This document shows positions 1-12,989 of a DNA stretch of 64,000 bases, piece by piece. Numbering within the stretch: the first letter of the stretch is position 1; every line of letters begins with the position of its first letter. Source of the DNA: Pyxicephalus adspersus (lineage: Eukaryota > Chordata > Amphibia > Anura > Pyxicephalidae); assembly GCF_032062135.1 (NCBI RefSeq), contig NC_092868.1:48837163-48901162 (forward strand). The letters are read 5' to 3'. The notes beneath the pieces are model-generated. The model ran no database searches. It had not been told where the DNA came from and was given only the letters and a program-made list of their open reading frames with translations. The translations under genes and the position numbers were made by a program.

Positions 1-3000
1 CATTTTATAATATAATAAACAGCCAATATGTCCAAATGTCATTAACAGTATTAATTATTTCATGCACAGGAAGTAATCATACCATTTTATAACAATCTTT
101 ACAATGTGTTAAGAAAAAGCTGGATGCAGAATCACATAATATAACTACTATTGAGGTTTAAAAGAAATGGAACCAGAGACTGTTGATATATCTTGGAAAA
201 GGATTGATCCCCTGCCCTGAACCATGCCTCTGGATCAATTGTGCACATGTTTTTTTCTGGAATATGCAGTTTTTTTTGTATGTTTCTTTGCTTCTCTACA
301 GGTAAACTCGATGGACTTTGCAAACATTTGCAAAAGGTTCAAAAGTTTAAAGGCAAGGTAGCATTGCAGTATAGTAAAGAGATTATAATAAACTATTTTA
401 CCATTTCAGCAATGCTTTACATATAACGCTTGGTGTGAAATTTGGAGAAAAGAGCACAGGAATTATCCTATCATTGAGCTGCTCATTTACTATCCAATCA
501 CAGGCTCAAGAAGCCCTTAAACAAGTTGTAATGGTCTACATTTCGAGAAGAGATTTAAGGCCAGGAACCGGTAGTGGGTCATGAGTGCCAGGATCAGAAG
601 ATTGAATAACTAAAACATACAGGTATGTATTCCTAATGTGAATGTAGCTTATTCCTTATAGATTCACTCCAAAGGGTCTTTTTATAAAGAGGTTAATCTG
701 GCATTCACTGAAACATTTCCTGGTGGAGAATTTTCCAGGTCCATGAGCCTTAATGGCAGTAATTATTCTCCACCATACAATGTTTTGGTGAATGTCAAAC
801 TCAATGCTTTCCAAAGAGACCCCTAAATGTTCATGTGTGACTAATACACCTTAAGCTAGAATCATCTTGACTTTATTATCAAGGAGATCTTTGTGGGTCT
901 CTCCAATTCCAAGATGAGCTGCTTTAGTGAAATATTGTTTAGATTGGCTTTAGTGAAGAGCATCAGTTGTTTCCGTGCAGAATAAAAGAGAATAGTTGTT
1001 AATAACCTTCACGTCGGCTGTTTGAAAATGGCAGTACACAATTGTCATTGCTGGTAACTGAGACAGATGTTGCTTTCTTTTAGTCGACTATCTGCTGTGA
1101 TTACCAATGTATCTCCACAATGGGAAGAAGAGAATAGAGGCTATGCATACAGAGTATAAATGATCAGGGCTGTCCTATTAATGTTCCGTCTGAGCCAGCA
1201 GGTCAGTTTTGACATTGAGGATCTGTACATGAATGCAAAATTCGGGGTAAAAGGGTAACCTCCCTCTTGCATGATTGGCTAACCCAACATAAACAATGAA
1301 AGCTTGGACTCCATCATTGGGGGGGGGGAGGGTGGATGTCTGGGGGCCCTATTATTATAGGGTGCTTTCAGATTTCAAATAAGGTCCCCAACGACAGACC
1401 CCCATAACACAGGGACTAGGAGAAGGGGCTACATGCTTTTTGCCCCCTTTTTTTAGACTAGATTCCAAAGGACCTTTTATGGATAGGGGTTTTGGAGGTA
1501 GGTACAGGGGAACTTTTATGAGTAGGAAAGGGGGCACATACACTTGTTGCCTTGTTTCCTATGCATGAAGGTCCCAAGCCTATTAGAGGGGTAATTTAAA
1601 TATTAGAGGGGGGGAGGGCGTGGTAAAGAAAGCTTTATGGCTAAACAAATCAGAAAACTGTCACAGTCCCAAGCCTAATTGGCTAACCCATACTATACTT
1701 GACACTGGCAGGTATACCATATGGCTCTGAGCCGAATCCCAAAGAACTAATTTATCTTGGGCCAAATGACCAAGGTCCAGGTTATATATGTCAGAAACCT
1801 GAAGTTGGACACCAAGCCTAATTTTGAGGGTCTCCCACTCCCCCTGCGGATTTTGTTGTTTATTTTGTATTATTTAGGGTATAACAGGAGAAGCTGGAAA
1901 ACACCAAGGTTGGTGGGGGAAACATAAAACTCTCAAGTGGGCAAAAACAGGATTAGGAATGATGGAGTTGTCACTGTTGATGTATCAAAAACCTATAAGA
2001 AATAATGAAATGACTTAGGCCACAAGGTTTGAAATATATACTTTTTGATAGACTGACATCTGAAGAGCCACAGCATTCCCTGATTGGTTACATTGATTTT
2101 TAGTGCAAGAATCCATCACCTTTATGAGCTAAAAGGTGAAGTAATGAGAAAGGGAATTATACCTTCTTTTTGGCTTATAGTAAACTTGTGCTGTAACCAG
2201 ACAAGATGGAGCTACAGGTTCACTTTAATAAAGAACAGAATGAAGAATGGGAATGAATGTTTTAAAAAAAAAAAAAAACAACATTTGCACAGTTTTGCTT
2301 TAAAGTCTTGCTTATAAAATCTTCACCTTATAAAAAGAAATTGAGCAGCTGCCGACATGAATAGCATACAGTACAGAGTATTGCAGCCCTGCCAGGACAG
2401 AAGAATGATAGAGCCTGCAAGTCAATAATGAACACATTACGGGCCGCCAGCATTAATGTTCATCGTTATGTGAGGAATGCATTTTAAATGATATAGCTTG
2501 ACAGGCAGTAAAATCCAGATGCTGCCTATAATATCAATAGCTTTAGGGATTTCCATAGTCAGATATGAATTTTAAGCACTTTTAAATGGGGGTTTAGCAT
2601 GCTGTAACGGAATATAAAATCATCAGATGTCAGTTAAAAAAATGTGCAGCTAATGCCAATGTAAATATTATTCATGATAATGTTAGTACACGTGCCATGG
2701 CATATAGCATATTGTCATCTCATATCACTCCTGCAGCCCTATAGCGCTCAGCATACTTAAAGAACTCTTAAACAAAAACTTTGCTATACTTTCAAAGAAA
2801 TAAAAGTTTTAAACCTATAAAGTACATACTAACAATCTTATTCAATAAAAAGTGTTAAGTCTAACAGTAAACCTGTTATCAGCTGCTTATGACCTGAAAT
2901 TGCTACCTGCATGGCCATTAAGCTATTCCCGTACAATCCTTTCTGAGTCACTGACCATGAACAAGTATACAGATAGCTGTAGAAATATCGGAAATCCCTA

Positions 3001-5174
3001 TCATACTTGTTCAAGGATGGTAACTCTATTTACTGAAGCAATGGACATGTCACAAATCCACATTTTTGAGATGTTATAGGAACAGGAGGTGAATGGTGAA
3101 CCTATTTTAATGACAACTTTCTAAACAGGGATAGCCCTGGGTTTAAGGAGATCTTCTCGTACCTCCTACTTTTGAGACATGAATTAGGGGTAAAATTCCT
3201 CATGGGATGGAAAAAGAAAAAAAACAACATCCTAATTATTTGCTACTCTAACCAAAGCAAAAAACCCGTCTCTTTACATAGAGGACCTGGACTGCAAAAA
3301 GCATGCCCAAAAATGAAAAGCAAGGTGCAAAGGACTGGTCACCAGTGTTGCCTGTAGGCTCCCAGCAGCTGATTGTTTGCCCGGTCTTACTATGTCTTGT
3401 TCTGCACGGGTATCACACAGTATCAGTAGGAGAAGTAGAGAAAGCACAAAACCCGAAAAAAATAGAAGCAGGGCAATCCTTGCTCTTCAGATCCTCAGGT
3501 CCACATTCCCCTCCAGCAAGGAGAACATTGAGTAGCTCAGTAGTGACATCACCAAATCCCACTCCATATCTGTGAAATTACCAGTCAAAGCAGAGATGCC
3601 TTAGATGATTTTGCACTGCACATATACAGCTATAATTTTGTAGTCAGCAACTGTGCTCTTCTTTTTCTAGAGATGACCAAGACAACAGATTAAACTTTCA
3701 TGGAACTGTTTTGACGCAATTATAATTTGTAGATACTCCCTATAAGGCAGCAAACCTTGACTTTCCAATCTACTTTTCTCCAATGTATGGAATCTATAAT
3801 TATATTTTGGGTTAAGGTGTTCAGCTTCTTACGAATAATCTTATCACTGTGTACAAAAAAGAATTAAACCTTTCTTTCCATTTGCTTATTACATATACAG
3901 TCAATTCTTTGCTGTATGTGAGTTTTTATAGTCCTTTTAGTTCCCACTCTATATTTTATATGCAAGACACTACTAGAGGATATTGGAAGTTCCATTTGGT
4001 TGACTTTACAAGAAGTAGGTTAATTAGCAGGAACATTCTTAGGGCTCTTTTCTACCTGCAGTGGAAAATATTGCAGTTGACTGCTCCCTGGTACACAACA
4101 AAGTGCTATTGTCAGCCCAGGAGTGGCAAACCATGTGCTAGGAAACACATTTGCATTCAACTATGGCTTTGGTGCCATTCTTCCAAAAGCAACCACGCGG
4201 CAAAAGCAACTTGACACTTTTTGGAATTGTACTGCATGAACAAAATGGTTCCCATCCTCTCAATTGGGACTGCAGTTAAGCCTAGGCCAGATTTTTGCCA
4301 TTCACAGCTGGTCTGAAATTTGTCCTAGTTAATCTTTTGCAACAGGACAATCACGTCCTGTGAAGGGTAGAATTTTTTGTAGATCTGCACTTTGGAAGAT
4401 AAGCATTGTCCCAGCACAGTTTAAAGTTACAGTTTAAAACTTTTGACTCGCTACCAAGATAAGCATCTCAAAATATTCCTTGACATTCATCAATTACCTT
4501 TAGATGAATTACATCTGTATAATCAATGCCCTCCTCTGAGCTCAAAACAAATTACAGAGTACATTGAAGGACACTAACTTACTATTTCAATTCATTTACA
4601 ATAGAGAGGACAAAACAAAAAGGCAAAGAAAGCAATCGATAATAAAGATCGTCTAAGTTCATTCTTCTGATATTAAACTGGATGCACAAGGCATGAAAAA
4701 TGACTTAGCTCTGTTTATGTAATATAAATAATAAATATAAAATCCATAATGAGTTTGTGTGCTAAGAGCTAAAAGCTTTGCATGAAAATTGTATTAAAAT
4801 TGGAATTAGATGTAGAATAAAAATTCTATAATGCCTTTTAGCAACCCAGTAAAGAGATTAGGGGGGATAAGGATAAGCAACCTTCAGGTTCTATGCGTTT
4901 GCACACTGGCACTGTTAGACAAAACTGCATTTTGAGTAGTGCCCAGCATGTTTTTTTGAATCCTAAAAATATTACTTCTAGCAACCAGGCTAAAACATAA
5001 TGAATCCCCATTTTATCCACAACAAAGGAAGAGTCTGGGAAATATAGGAGGATATGGGAACATTATAGAAATGCCATATGAAAGTTAGTACCCATAACAT
5101 ATACAGGTTCAAAGAGAAATAAGGAACAATGGGCAGCTATTAACCATATGCTTAATGCCAAAATTGCTGAAATA
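1..5174. other. No gene recognised; AT-rich spacer
   Basis: Frames are short and match nothing I know. A G-run lies at about 1320-1330 and G-rich text with 'TTAGAGGGG' repeats near 1575-1620. A-runs lie near 2263-2278. The stretch 2340-2660 looks unusually free of repeats and low-complexity runs and might be a conserved noncoding element. This is unproven. Confidence 0.6.
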
Positions 5175-5393
5175 GTGAGCCTGATTTATTAAAGCTCTCC
5201 AAGTTTGGATTGGATACACTTTCATCAGTAAAGCTGGGTGATCCAGCTGGAATGGATTTCTTAAAAGTCATTTGCTATTTGTTAGCAATTTTTTTCAAAC
5301 CTACACCAGATCCATTTCAGATTTGCTGGATCATCCAGATTCAATGATGAAAGTGTATCTCCTCCAGCCTCGGAGAGCCTTAATAGAGGTCCA
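5175..5393. repeat. Foldback (MITE-like) repeat
   Basis: Same family as 13096-13504 and 49589-49803. 'CTGATTTATTAAAGCTCTCC' stands at the left end and a complementary 'GGAGAGCCTTAATAGAGG' at the right. The arms carry 'ACACTTTCATCAGTAAAGCT' and its diverged complement. Confidence 0.8.
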
Positions 5394-5820
5394 ATGACTC
5401 AAATAATCTCAAATGTATTTAAAGGAAAATAAAGAAATATGTAAGCTCCCATGGCTGATTTGGGCTTGAAAAAGGGAAATAAGATAATTGGAGCAAAAGC
5501 TAATGTGTTGCTGATACATATCACAGCTCAGTAATATTATTTCCTGAGTCAGCTTCCTTCACTAGGAAAGGGTGATGCCACCGAGCCTTCCAGTAAGATC
5601 CTAGAAGGGCTGACAACCGCAAATCTTACAAGAAGACTCTCCAACACAGTGTTGGGTTAGCACAATTTATTTAATATCAATTATGTCTCACCAACAATAA
5701 TGCTTTACCAGTATATACTGGTATATGTATACAATAATATATAAGGTAACCCTTCTAATACAAATCATGGCTCCATTGGTATCTGTGACACTGCTCTCTC
5801 TTGGTTTGTCGGCTTGCTCC

Positions 5821-6112
5821 TACTTTCTGCTCATTTAAAAGAGCACTCAAAACCCATTTTTTCAAACTTGCCTATCCGTCTTCTTCTGTCAATTGAAACC
5901 ACCACTACTTCCCACCACTACATATCTCACATCCTATTGTGTGTAAATTCCCCAACCTACTAGATTGTAAGCTCTTCGGGGCAGGGTCCTCTCCTCCTGT
6001 ATCACTGTCTGTATTAGTCTGTCATTTGCAGACAATAAATACTATTTATTGTACAGCGCTGCGTAATATGTTGGCGCCATATAAATCCTGTTTAATAATA
6101 ATAATAATCCTA
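5821..6112 (+). repeat. 3' end of a non-LTR retroelement sharing the SINE tail
   Basis: Contains 'GATTGTAAGCTCTTCGGGGC', 'GTACAGCGCTGCGTAATATG' and 'GGCGCCATATAAATCCTG', with an (AAT)n end. Much of this tail also occurs in the SINE copies of the window. That fits a LINE whose 3' end is borrowed by the SINE. No reverse transcriptase coding sequence is visible upstream. Confidence 0.7.
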
Positions 6113-6876
6113 AAGGAATGCAGCATATCCTGTAAGGTTTAAGGATGATTATGGGTCAGTACTGGTCAAACCCGGCCATTGTCTTAGTTCCTTCCTGAGT
6201 AGTTAAAAACACAGTGCCATACCTAATGAAGGAGTCTTGGCCAGAGCTTGCTGGATGCAACATGTTTCTTTGATCATCTGCCAAGTTATTGATTTCCAGC
6301 AGAATCTTTGGGTGAATTCAGTTTTCTTCCGCAGCTACGTATCTTTTGTTACCGCTTAATAATTGTTATTACAGTATTGCATTGTTTTGTCTATCTATCC
6401 TAATATTAAATAGTATAATCATTCAAGTCTTTGTGTTATCTCTCTTTGTACACTTCAAATTGAACCCATCAATATTTACATAAACTGTCACAAATTATAT
6501 CCGTGACATACCACACAGTGCATGAGCATCTTTAGGCATCTAGGTTTGATGGGCAGAATCTATTATGTAAGGTGTTTTTTACTTTTCAGCTGTTGTTTAT
6601 TTGTTTGTTTTTTTAATGATTAATTCAGTGTTTACAGTGTTAAGCTATAAAAGTTCAATTGAACTGGCATTTGGATAAAAGGTGAATTTTTATTAAGGCT
6701 GAAACTATAAAATTAACCTATAAAGTATGTAGAAAACCTGACCATTCTATAAACTAACTTTTGTTTTGTAAAATTCAAAACTTTTAGTTAAAAAAAGTGC
6801 AAAGGTAAAATTCTATTGAGAATAACAAATAATTGTATATGCTATTATACTTTTTTGTGCAGAGTGTAGCAGACCC

Positions 6877-7154
6877 ATTTGCCTATGGGCCATTTCAGAC
6901 CCACAGTAAGCCACAGTGGTCTGCTGCGGGCTATGGTCCCTAACCATGGCCCAACCTATTGGCATGCAGCAGATCACTGATTTGTGGCAGATCACAGAGT
7001 AATTTACACAAGCAATATGTTGCTTTTGGCCATGCAGTTGTGCCCTGAAGATCTGCACTGTTGCCACATGTAAATGTTGTTGCCCCTGGTGTGGCTTGCC
7101 TCTCCTGGTCACACAACAGGTGTTTGCTGTGAACATTGGAGCTGTCAGCCACAT
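6877..7154 (+). repeat. Dispersed repeat with 'CCATTTCAGACC' end
   Basis: 'GGGCCATTTCAGACCCACAG', 'GCCACAGTGG' and 'CCCTAACCATGG' resemble 27745-27875 ('CCCATTTCAGACCTGTAGTG', 'GCCGCAGTG'). Open frames on both strands here (up to 113 codons) lie inside the repeat and match no protein I recognise. Confidence 0.4.
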
Positions 7155-9325
7155 GGCTTACCATTTAAAAGTACCCTTAAAGCTAAAACAAAAACTCTAT
7201 CTAGAGGAGAGCAAGCCCCTAATACCACCAGCTCTTTAACTAAGGTATTGGGTGCAAAAGAGAAAGGAGACCTACCTGTTCTATCTGACACAATGTCTAA
7301 CTCACAAGAGCGACTCAAGAGAATTCACAAACTCTTTGTCAGGTAAAACATTCTCTATTTGTGTGTCACCTCTATATTTATCTGTTTGCCCGCAGTTTCA
7401 GGCAAACAAGCCAAACATTGTCAGTTTCGAGATTTGCAATCGCAATACCAGTCTGAAAATGGAGGCTGTCACTTTCAATCAAAGCTGGCCAAAACGATAG
7501 AGACAGCGGAGAGGGCTAAAAATGCTTTGAAATTAATCATGCTAATATGCGCAAGAGAAGTATGACAAGTTTTAATCCGAAGATGAATTCCTCCCTGATT
7601 TTTCTCTCAGATATTTATAACAAATTTTACATTACAAATAGTCAAAGAATGGATTTAGATTAGAGGCTGCCAGGAGAAATTAGCATGGACATTTGTATAG
7701 ATTCTAAAGTTTATTTCCTTGCCGATGTTTGACATTAATGACAACAATCAAGGGTTCCATTCTTGTTTTATCAATCAACGGGCTTACAACAAAAAGTTCT
7801 CGCTGATCACGGGGAACAGTTGGGCTGCTCCCTGTTTATTTATTCGGAATTCTGTGTCTTGAGTTGAACAATGGCTCCTTCCTTTCCCAGAGGATAAAGG
7901 GAAGATGATTGTGAACCAAACCAAAGTCATTTTGTGCAATTACACTGGAAACATTATAAGACTTCTCAGCTGTGTGACTGAGCAGCCAGTAAAGTGTATT
8001 CATCGATCTGAGATAAAGAAACAGGCTATTTTGTCAGGAAAATAAAAAAGACTGACATACTACAGGATATAATACAGGTGGTTAAAATTGAAGCTTTTAC
8101 CCCCAAAATTTGGCAATATTTTACAATTTTTAAGACAAAATTAAAATATGTGTATACTTGAATGTAGGCCAATCAAAATATAACTTATTTTTTAAGGAAA
8201 ATGCTTGCGAGTATAAACCTAAGGCACAAAAAAACTGCTGTAACAATAAGAACAGTAATAAACATTAATATCTATAAAATAATGTAAATAAAACATTCAG
8301 AGTGTGTTGTTTTTAAAACATTGGGCTGGGTCTGTTTATCTTTTTTTTCCTTCATTTTACAGGTTTGTATTTAAGTTGGTTAGGATGGTTCACTTGCTCT
8401 TCAATAATCTTTTGTGCAATAATGTTGCCCACCAGTAGATAGTGATGTGTCCCCATGTACAATGTGTAACAAACTTTAATAATGTCTCAGACATCAAGAC
8501 CCAGCACCATCTGGTGGAATGATGGGAATATAAACCTTTTTCTAATAGAATTTTAGGTAAAAAAAGGGTATCAGTTTATACTTAAGTATATACAGTATAT
8601 AAAAAACAAAAACCTTTTTTTTAGATGGCATAGAGAATGTTTGATTTTTTTTTTCCTTTGACTATTTAGGTGGGTTGTCCTTCACTTTTTGCGGTAACTG
8701 GCCTTTGCTTTGATCATTCACTACTGCCGGATCAAAATAGGTGGAAAATGTCTGATATGGTTTTGTTTGTCATGACACTTTCACTGACACATGGCTTTGT
8801 TTATCATAAAACCTATTTGAGCTTCGGGGGGGAGGGGGTAATGTATGGCTTGGTTTATCATGTGATCAAAGCTGATAAAAACGGGTTGGTCTTTTGTCTG
8901 TAAAAGAAACGTAGCCGATCCTGATTTTGCAATAGCTTAGGCAAAGTAGGTAAAAACAGACTAGCTATGCAGTTAACATTTCAAAATTAAATAAACCATT
9001 CCACCCAAAAGTGGTCTTTAGGCTTTGGTGATACTTAGCAATATTGCTGGGCTTACATTTCCTAGGTTTAACAGTTGTTGTGCCTATTATGAGGGCCTTC
9101 ACTCTCACCGTTGCAATTTGTATTTAATTTATTATGGTGGGGAACAAAATAGGAGGAGTTGGAATATACCAAGGTGGGCAAGAACACCCAAATCTCCTAG
9201 GTAAAAATGAACAGAACTGTGAACTTTGGCAGGAGGATCACACTGTAGAGGTACCCAAGACATGGGCAGACAAGGGAAGACTCCCCTCAGCCAACAAGGG
9301 CCCCAAGTCAATTTGACAGGGAAGC
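7155..9325. other. No gene recognised; spacer
   Basis: About 7570-7990 reads as unique sequence rich in developmental-enhancer-like words ('TTTATTTATTC', 'GACATTAATGAC'), but this is only an impression. The remainder is AT-rich with T-runs and the worn repeats at 8745-8870. Confidence 0.5.
8745..8870 (+). repeat. Three degenerate direct repeats
   Basis: 'TGATATGGTTTTGTTTGTCA', 'CACATGGCTTTGTTTATCAT' and 'TGTATGGCTTGGTTTATCAT' are spaced about 40 to 55 bases apart, the last after a G-rich run. It looks like a worn short tandem array. Confidence 0.4.
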
Positions 9326-9333
9326 CCTTAGAC

Positions 9334-9682
9334 CAGCAGTCCCCAACCTGTGGTCCGCCGACCACCCCAAAATTTTAGTGGTCCATGGCTCTGGCTGGTG
9401 CACCCCCTAGCAGGGTCAGGAGAAGGACCCCACTTGGGAGGGGGTCAGAACGGCCAGAGCTGCGGACCATTTTTCCCATATGCAATGCAGGCTCAGAGCG
9501 ATGGGCAGGTTGTATCTCTGGAGGTCTGAGCCTGCGATGGGAGAGTGGGCAGGTTCTGGCATCATAACATCACTCCGGGGGAAGTTTCTTCCCCTTTGAG
9601 TGACACACAGCACCCCACGCATGCGCAGTCCGAAGTCCGTAAATTTAGTGGTCCATGACGTCCAAAAGAATGAAGACCACTG
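9334..9682. mobile_element. Non-autonomous hAT-type element (349 bp)
   Basis: Starts CAGCAGTCCCCAACC and ends GAAGACCACTG. It is flanked by 8-bp duplications CCTTAGAC (9326-9333) and CCTTGGAC (9683-9690), which differ at one base. 'CAG.GGTCCCCAACC' ends and 8-bp target duplications are typical of hAT elements. No transposase frame. Confidence 0.85.
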
Positions 9683-9690
9683 CCTTGGAC

Positions 9691-11173
9691 AGTTCTGCTC
9701 AAAGATCCAGTGTTGGCCATGTCCACTACAGACCCATGACATATAGAGGCTCACTTACCATGTTAGGCTCTATCCATAATTAAAACATAACATTTCTTAA
9801 CAAGTTGACCTGTTAATTATTTCCTAGACACTTATTATTCTTCAAACTGAATTTTGGAGGAAAATTGGGAAAGTAATGTAATTTGTTTTGCTTTTTTTTT
9901 TTTTTGATGCAAGCCCATATTTTCTCTTTTGAGGGAATTTATTTTCCAATATGTCTAATATGTCTGAAAAATCTCCCCCAGAAACAGATATCAGATATTA
10001 CGTCTGCTCCGCCTGTCACAGCCTTTACATTTACAAGCATAATTCTGCATGTAAATACCCTCAGCAGTACATGCGTGTGGAGTGCACAGTTATTTCATTC
10101 CCTTATCTGCACCAGAAGTCATCTAATAATAAGTGCTCCGATAACAGGAGATCAGTGACAAATAGGAGCATTTACAACATAATGCGATGACTTTGAAATG
10201 TTGCTCGCCTGACATTTCAGGGATCAGCAATATTCTTTCTGTTCACCAGATGAATTTAGCCAATTTGTTATATGTGACAGTAACTAAAGGCGTACAATAT
10301 GGAGTCTGTGCCGTTTCTACGCAGTAGATGGTATCAGATAAGTGGGAAATGATGTACTTTCTTTCACAGCAGTTACAAGGAAATATTCTGATCATTCATT
10401 TTAAGGTATTATGGATTTTTTTTTACGAATTTGGCGTGATCTATTTATTTCGATACATAGAAGGACTCAAACCTTAACAAATAGTAAGTATCCGTGTTTC
10501 CATAGAAATCACTCATAGCAAGACACACATTCATGTTAGTCAAATCTCTGTTGTTGCTTTTACTAGGGAATGGTTAGACCAGTTTACCTCAACAATTTCC
10601 AGGGTAACCCTTAAAATAGTTAAAATAGTTTCAGGGAACTCCTTCTAAAATAAATTCATTAGAATAATGCAACCTTACACTGACTGTCCTCTGAACATGG
10701 TGGTCTAACATCAATCCATATAGACAGATGAAAAGATCAATGGGGTCATGTTTGTGGCCCTTCCAAGTGGTGTTAGACCAAGAACTACGCAGGCAATAAC
10801 ATATTGTAGGAAAGTCAGCCTCAGCTCAAAAAATCCCTGACAACCTCTGGAGGAAACATAGGATTCCATGTGACCCTGGCTGAAAATGACCGAAAGTCTA
10901 AGGCTGATTTTTATTGCTATCTAAAGATTGTCCTTTTTACGTCTTGGTGACTATTTCCATCCCTCCCAGTTTACCATTCATTAAATACAAAGGAGTTCAA
11001 AGAAATGTTCCCAAAATCAGAGAGCAATTAAAAAGTAGACAAAGGTTTTACCTTTCAATTATTCACCAAAACACAACAAAACTTGGGGTTCTGATTACAT
11101 TTTGAAAAGCCCAATTTGGGGTCTTGAGTAGAAGGGATTTAGGTTGTGGTGAAGCTGCTTTATGTTGCTTCCA
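9691..11173. other. No gene recognised; spacer
   Basis: No repeat family, splice-consistent exon or RNA gene is recognised. A T-run lies at about 9892-9905. About 10090-10330 appears unique. Confidence 0.5.
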
Positions 11174-11870
11174 AACTATCTTCCCTAATAGCTTAGAACA
11201 GGGGTGTCAAACTCTGGCCCGAGGGCCAAACTTGGACCCCCAAAGAAACTTTTTTGGCACCCAAAGGAATTCCAAATATGAATTGCAGCTGGCCCGCTGC
11301 TGCATTGAAATAGCGCTGTTACTACAATTCCCTGCATCACTTGCGTCTATAGACCAGCGGTCTATGCATGGCCCCACATTGGACTGTTTTATAGATGCAC
11401 GGAATTGTAGTAGCGGTGTTATTTCAGGGAAGAGTTCCAGCCACTCATAACATTAGGCCCCGCATTGGACTGTTTTATTGATGCCGGGGATTGTAGTAGT
11501 GGTGCTATTTCTCTATTATAGGCCTGTTCCAGATTGAATGTTAAGCAAAACCTCTTTGTTTCCATCTGAAAAGGTTTTATATCTAATGAGAAGGAAAACT
11601 TCCTCAATTTTTTCAATAAATTCAAGTTTAGCCTGCGACTTTGTCTAATTTTTTTATTTTGGCCCTCTGTGTATTTGAATGTGACACCCCTGGCTTAGAA
11701 TATGTTATTTTGTTTATGGTGATATGGTTGTAGTCCAAGTCAGGAGAGCAGTCTGGGGTCACAAGCCCCATAGGTACAATGGAGAGATATCCTCTCCGGC
11801 CTTGGAGAGCATCAATAAATCAGGCCCAATGGCCAATGTAGACTCCACGCACATGCCTGTCCTGGACCCA
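11174..11870 (+). repeat. Paralogous segment, copy A (carries the hAT insertion)
   Basis: Outside the hAT element, 11174-11198 and 11701-11870 align with 12990-13112 and 13490-13545. Shared text includes 'CCAA.CTATCTTC', 'TTATTTTGTT.ATGGTGAT' and 'GTCCAAGTCA'. Copy A keeps only the right ~45 bases of the GATTTATTAAAG foldback repeat (about 11785-11828). Confidence 0.65.
11199..11692. mobile_element. Non-autonomous hAT-type element (494 bp)
   Basis: Inverted ends CAGGGGTGTCAAACTC and GAATGTGACACCCCTG, flanked by a perfect 8-bp duplication GCTTAGAA (11191-11198 and 11693-11700). The inside repeats a 'GGACTGTTTTAT(A/T)GATG' segment with nearby 'ATTGTAGTAG' twice (near 11381 and 11467). No coding potential is visible. 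A related empty site lies near 12990-13030. Confidence 0.9.
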
Positions 11871-12989
11871 TCTGGCTCCTCTGGACATTCACTGCACTTT
11901 CATGCTGCAAATTTCCAAATATCCACTTCACAAAACATATTTCAGGGCTCGATTGAATAAATCCCCAGTGGAGGAAAAAAATTAATTGCATGCAGATGAT
12001 TGCTTGGATGAAAATAAACTAATAATCAGACTTGGTTAACAGGTCCATGTGAATATTCTAAATGTTATTTGTCTTTTTTTTTTTTTTTTCTACGACACCT
12101 GCTTTCTCTATAACACTGTGGAGTATAAACGAGCAGCAATCAAACCTCTTCCACATGGCTCTCAGAATCACGGCTAAGTCTGTAACGTCAGACAGCTGGC
12201 AAACAACAGCCATTGCATCTTGTAAAAAAATCAAAAATGGGGAAGAGAACACTAAGGTTCAATGAAACTTTAAACAATGACATTGTTTGCTATTAAGCGG
12301 CAGCAGAAAACATCTGTGCAATTGCATACGCATAAATCCCTTGAAATCCATTCATATGTAATTCTGTTTACCCCTGCCTGACGATTTTTACTGAAAGATT
12401 ACAATACAGGCAAAAAATGACCATATGGGTAACTGCCGAATAAATAACACTAGCCAGAGTTTGCTTTTCACAGTTGAATGTCACTGAAAGTGTTCCAGAA
12501 ACTCTCTAGTTGTTTTCTGTCTCTCTGAAAGTCAGTTCCTAAAATGCAATAGGAAGGACAAAACTGCCATTAACTCCAAGGTGATCTATTACTTTATGAT
12601 ATAAAGCAGATGGACAGACGGAACTTGGAGGAAACAAAGAATGCAGACATGGTGGAGCGTTTCAAAAAGTTGTCACAGGGATCACATAATGACAATTAGG
12701 AATATCAATCTTGTAGGATCACCAACAGAGACAATGACCTATATAAACACCAAAGAGGCTTAAGCACCCTACACAGATATGAAAGGACATCAGTCACTGC
12801 TTTCATGGAATTTAGGACAAAAATAGAACAAAAATGTAATATATTGCTCTTATCAATACTTAGATGGCTGTATTAGGTGGCTGTATTTTTTTTCTTCTTT
12901 TTAGGATAAGATTTTCAGCACATACAGAAAATACCTGTTGATTTTGAAAAATGCAATGGTATTTTTCAATCCTGTTAATTTCTTTTTTC
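11871..12989. other. No gene recognised; spacer
   Basis: T-run at 12074-12089. Unique-looking sequence at 12090-12320 includes 'TAACGTCAGACAGCTGGC'. No coding exon is supported. Confidence 0.5.

Noticed and set aside
3849..4214. 121-codon plus-strand open frame
   Set aside because: AT-rich, compositionally biased translation with no domain. It looks like chance in spacer DNA.
6813..7154. 113-codon minus-strand open frame
   Set aside because: Lies within a dispersed repeat and has no recognisable domain or splice context.
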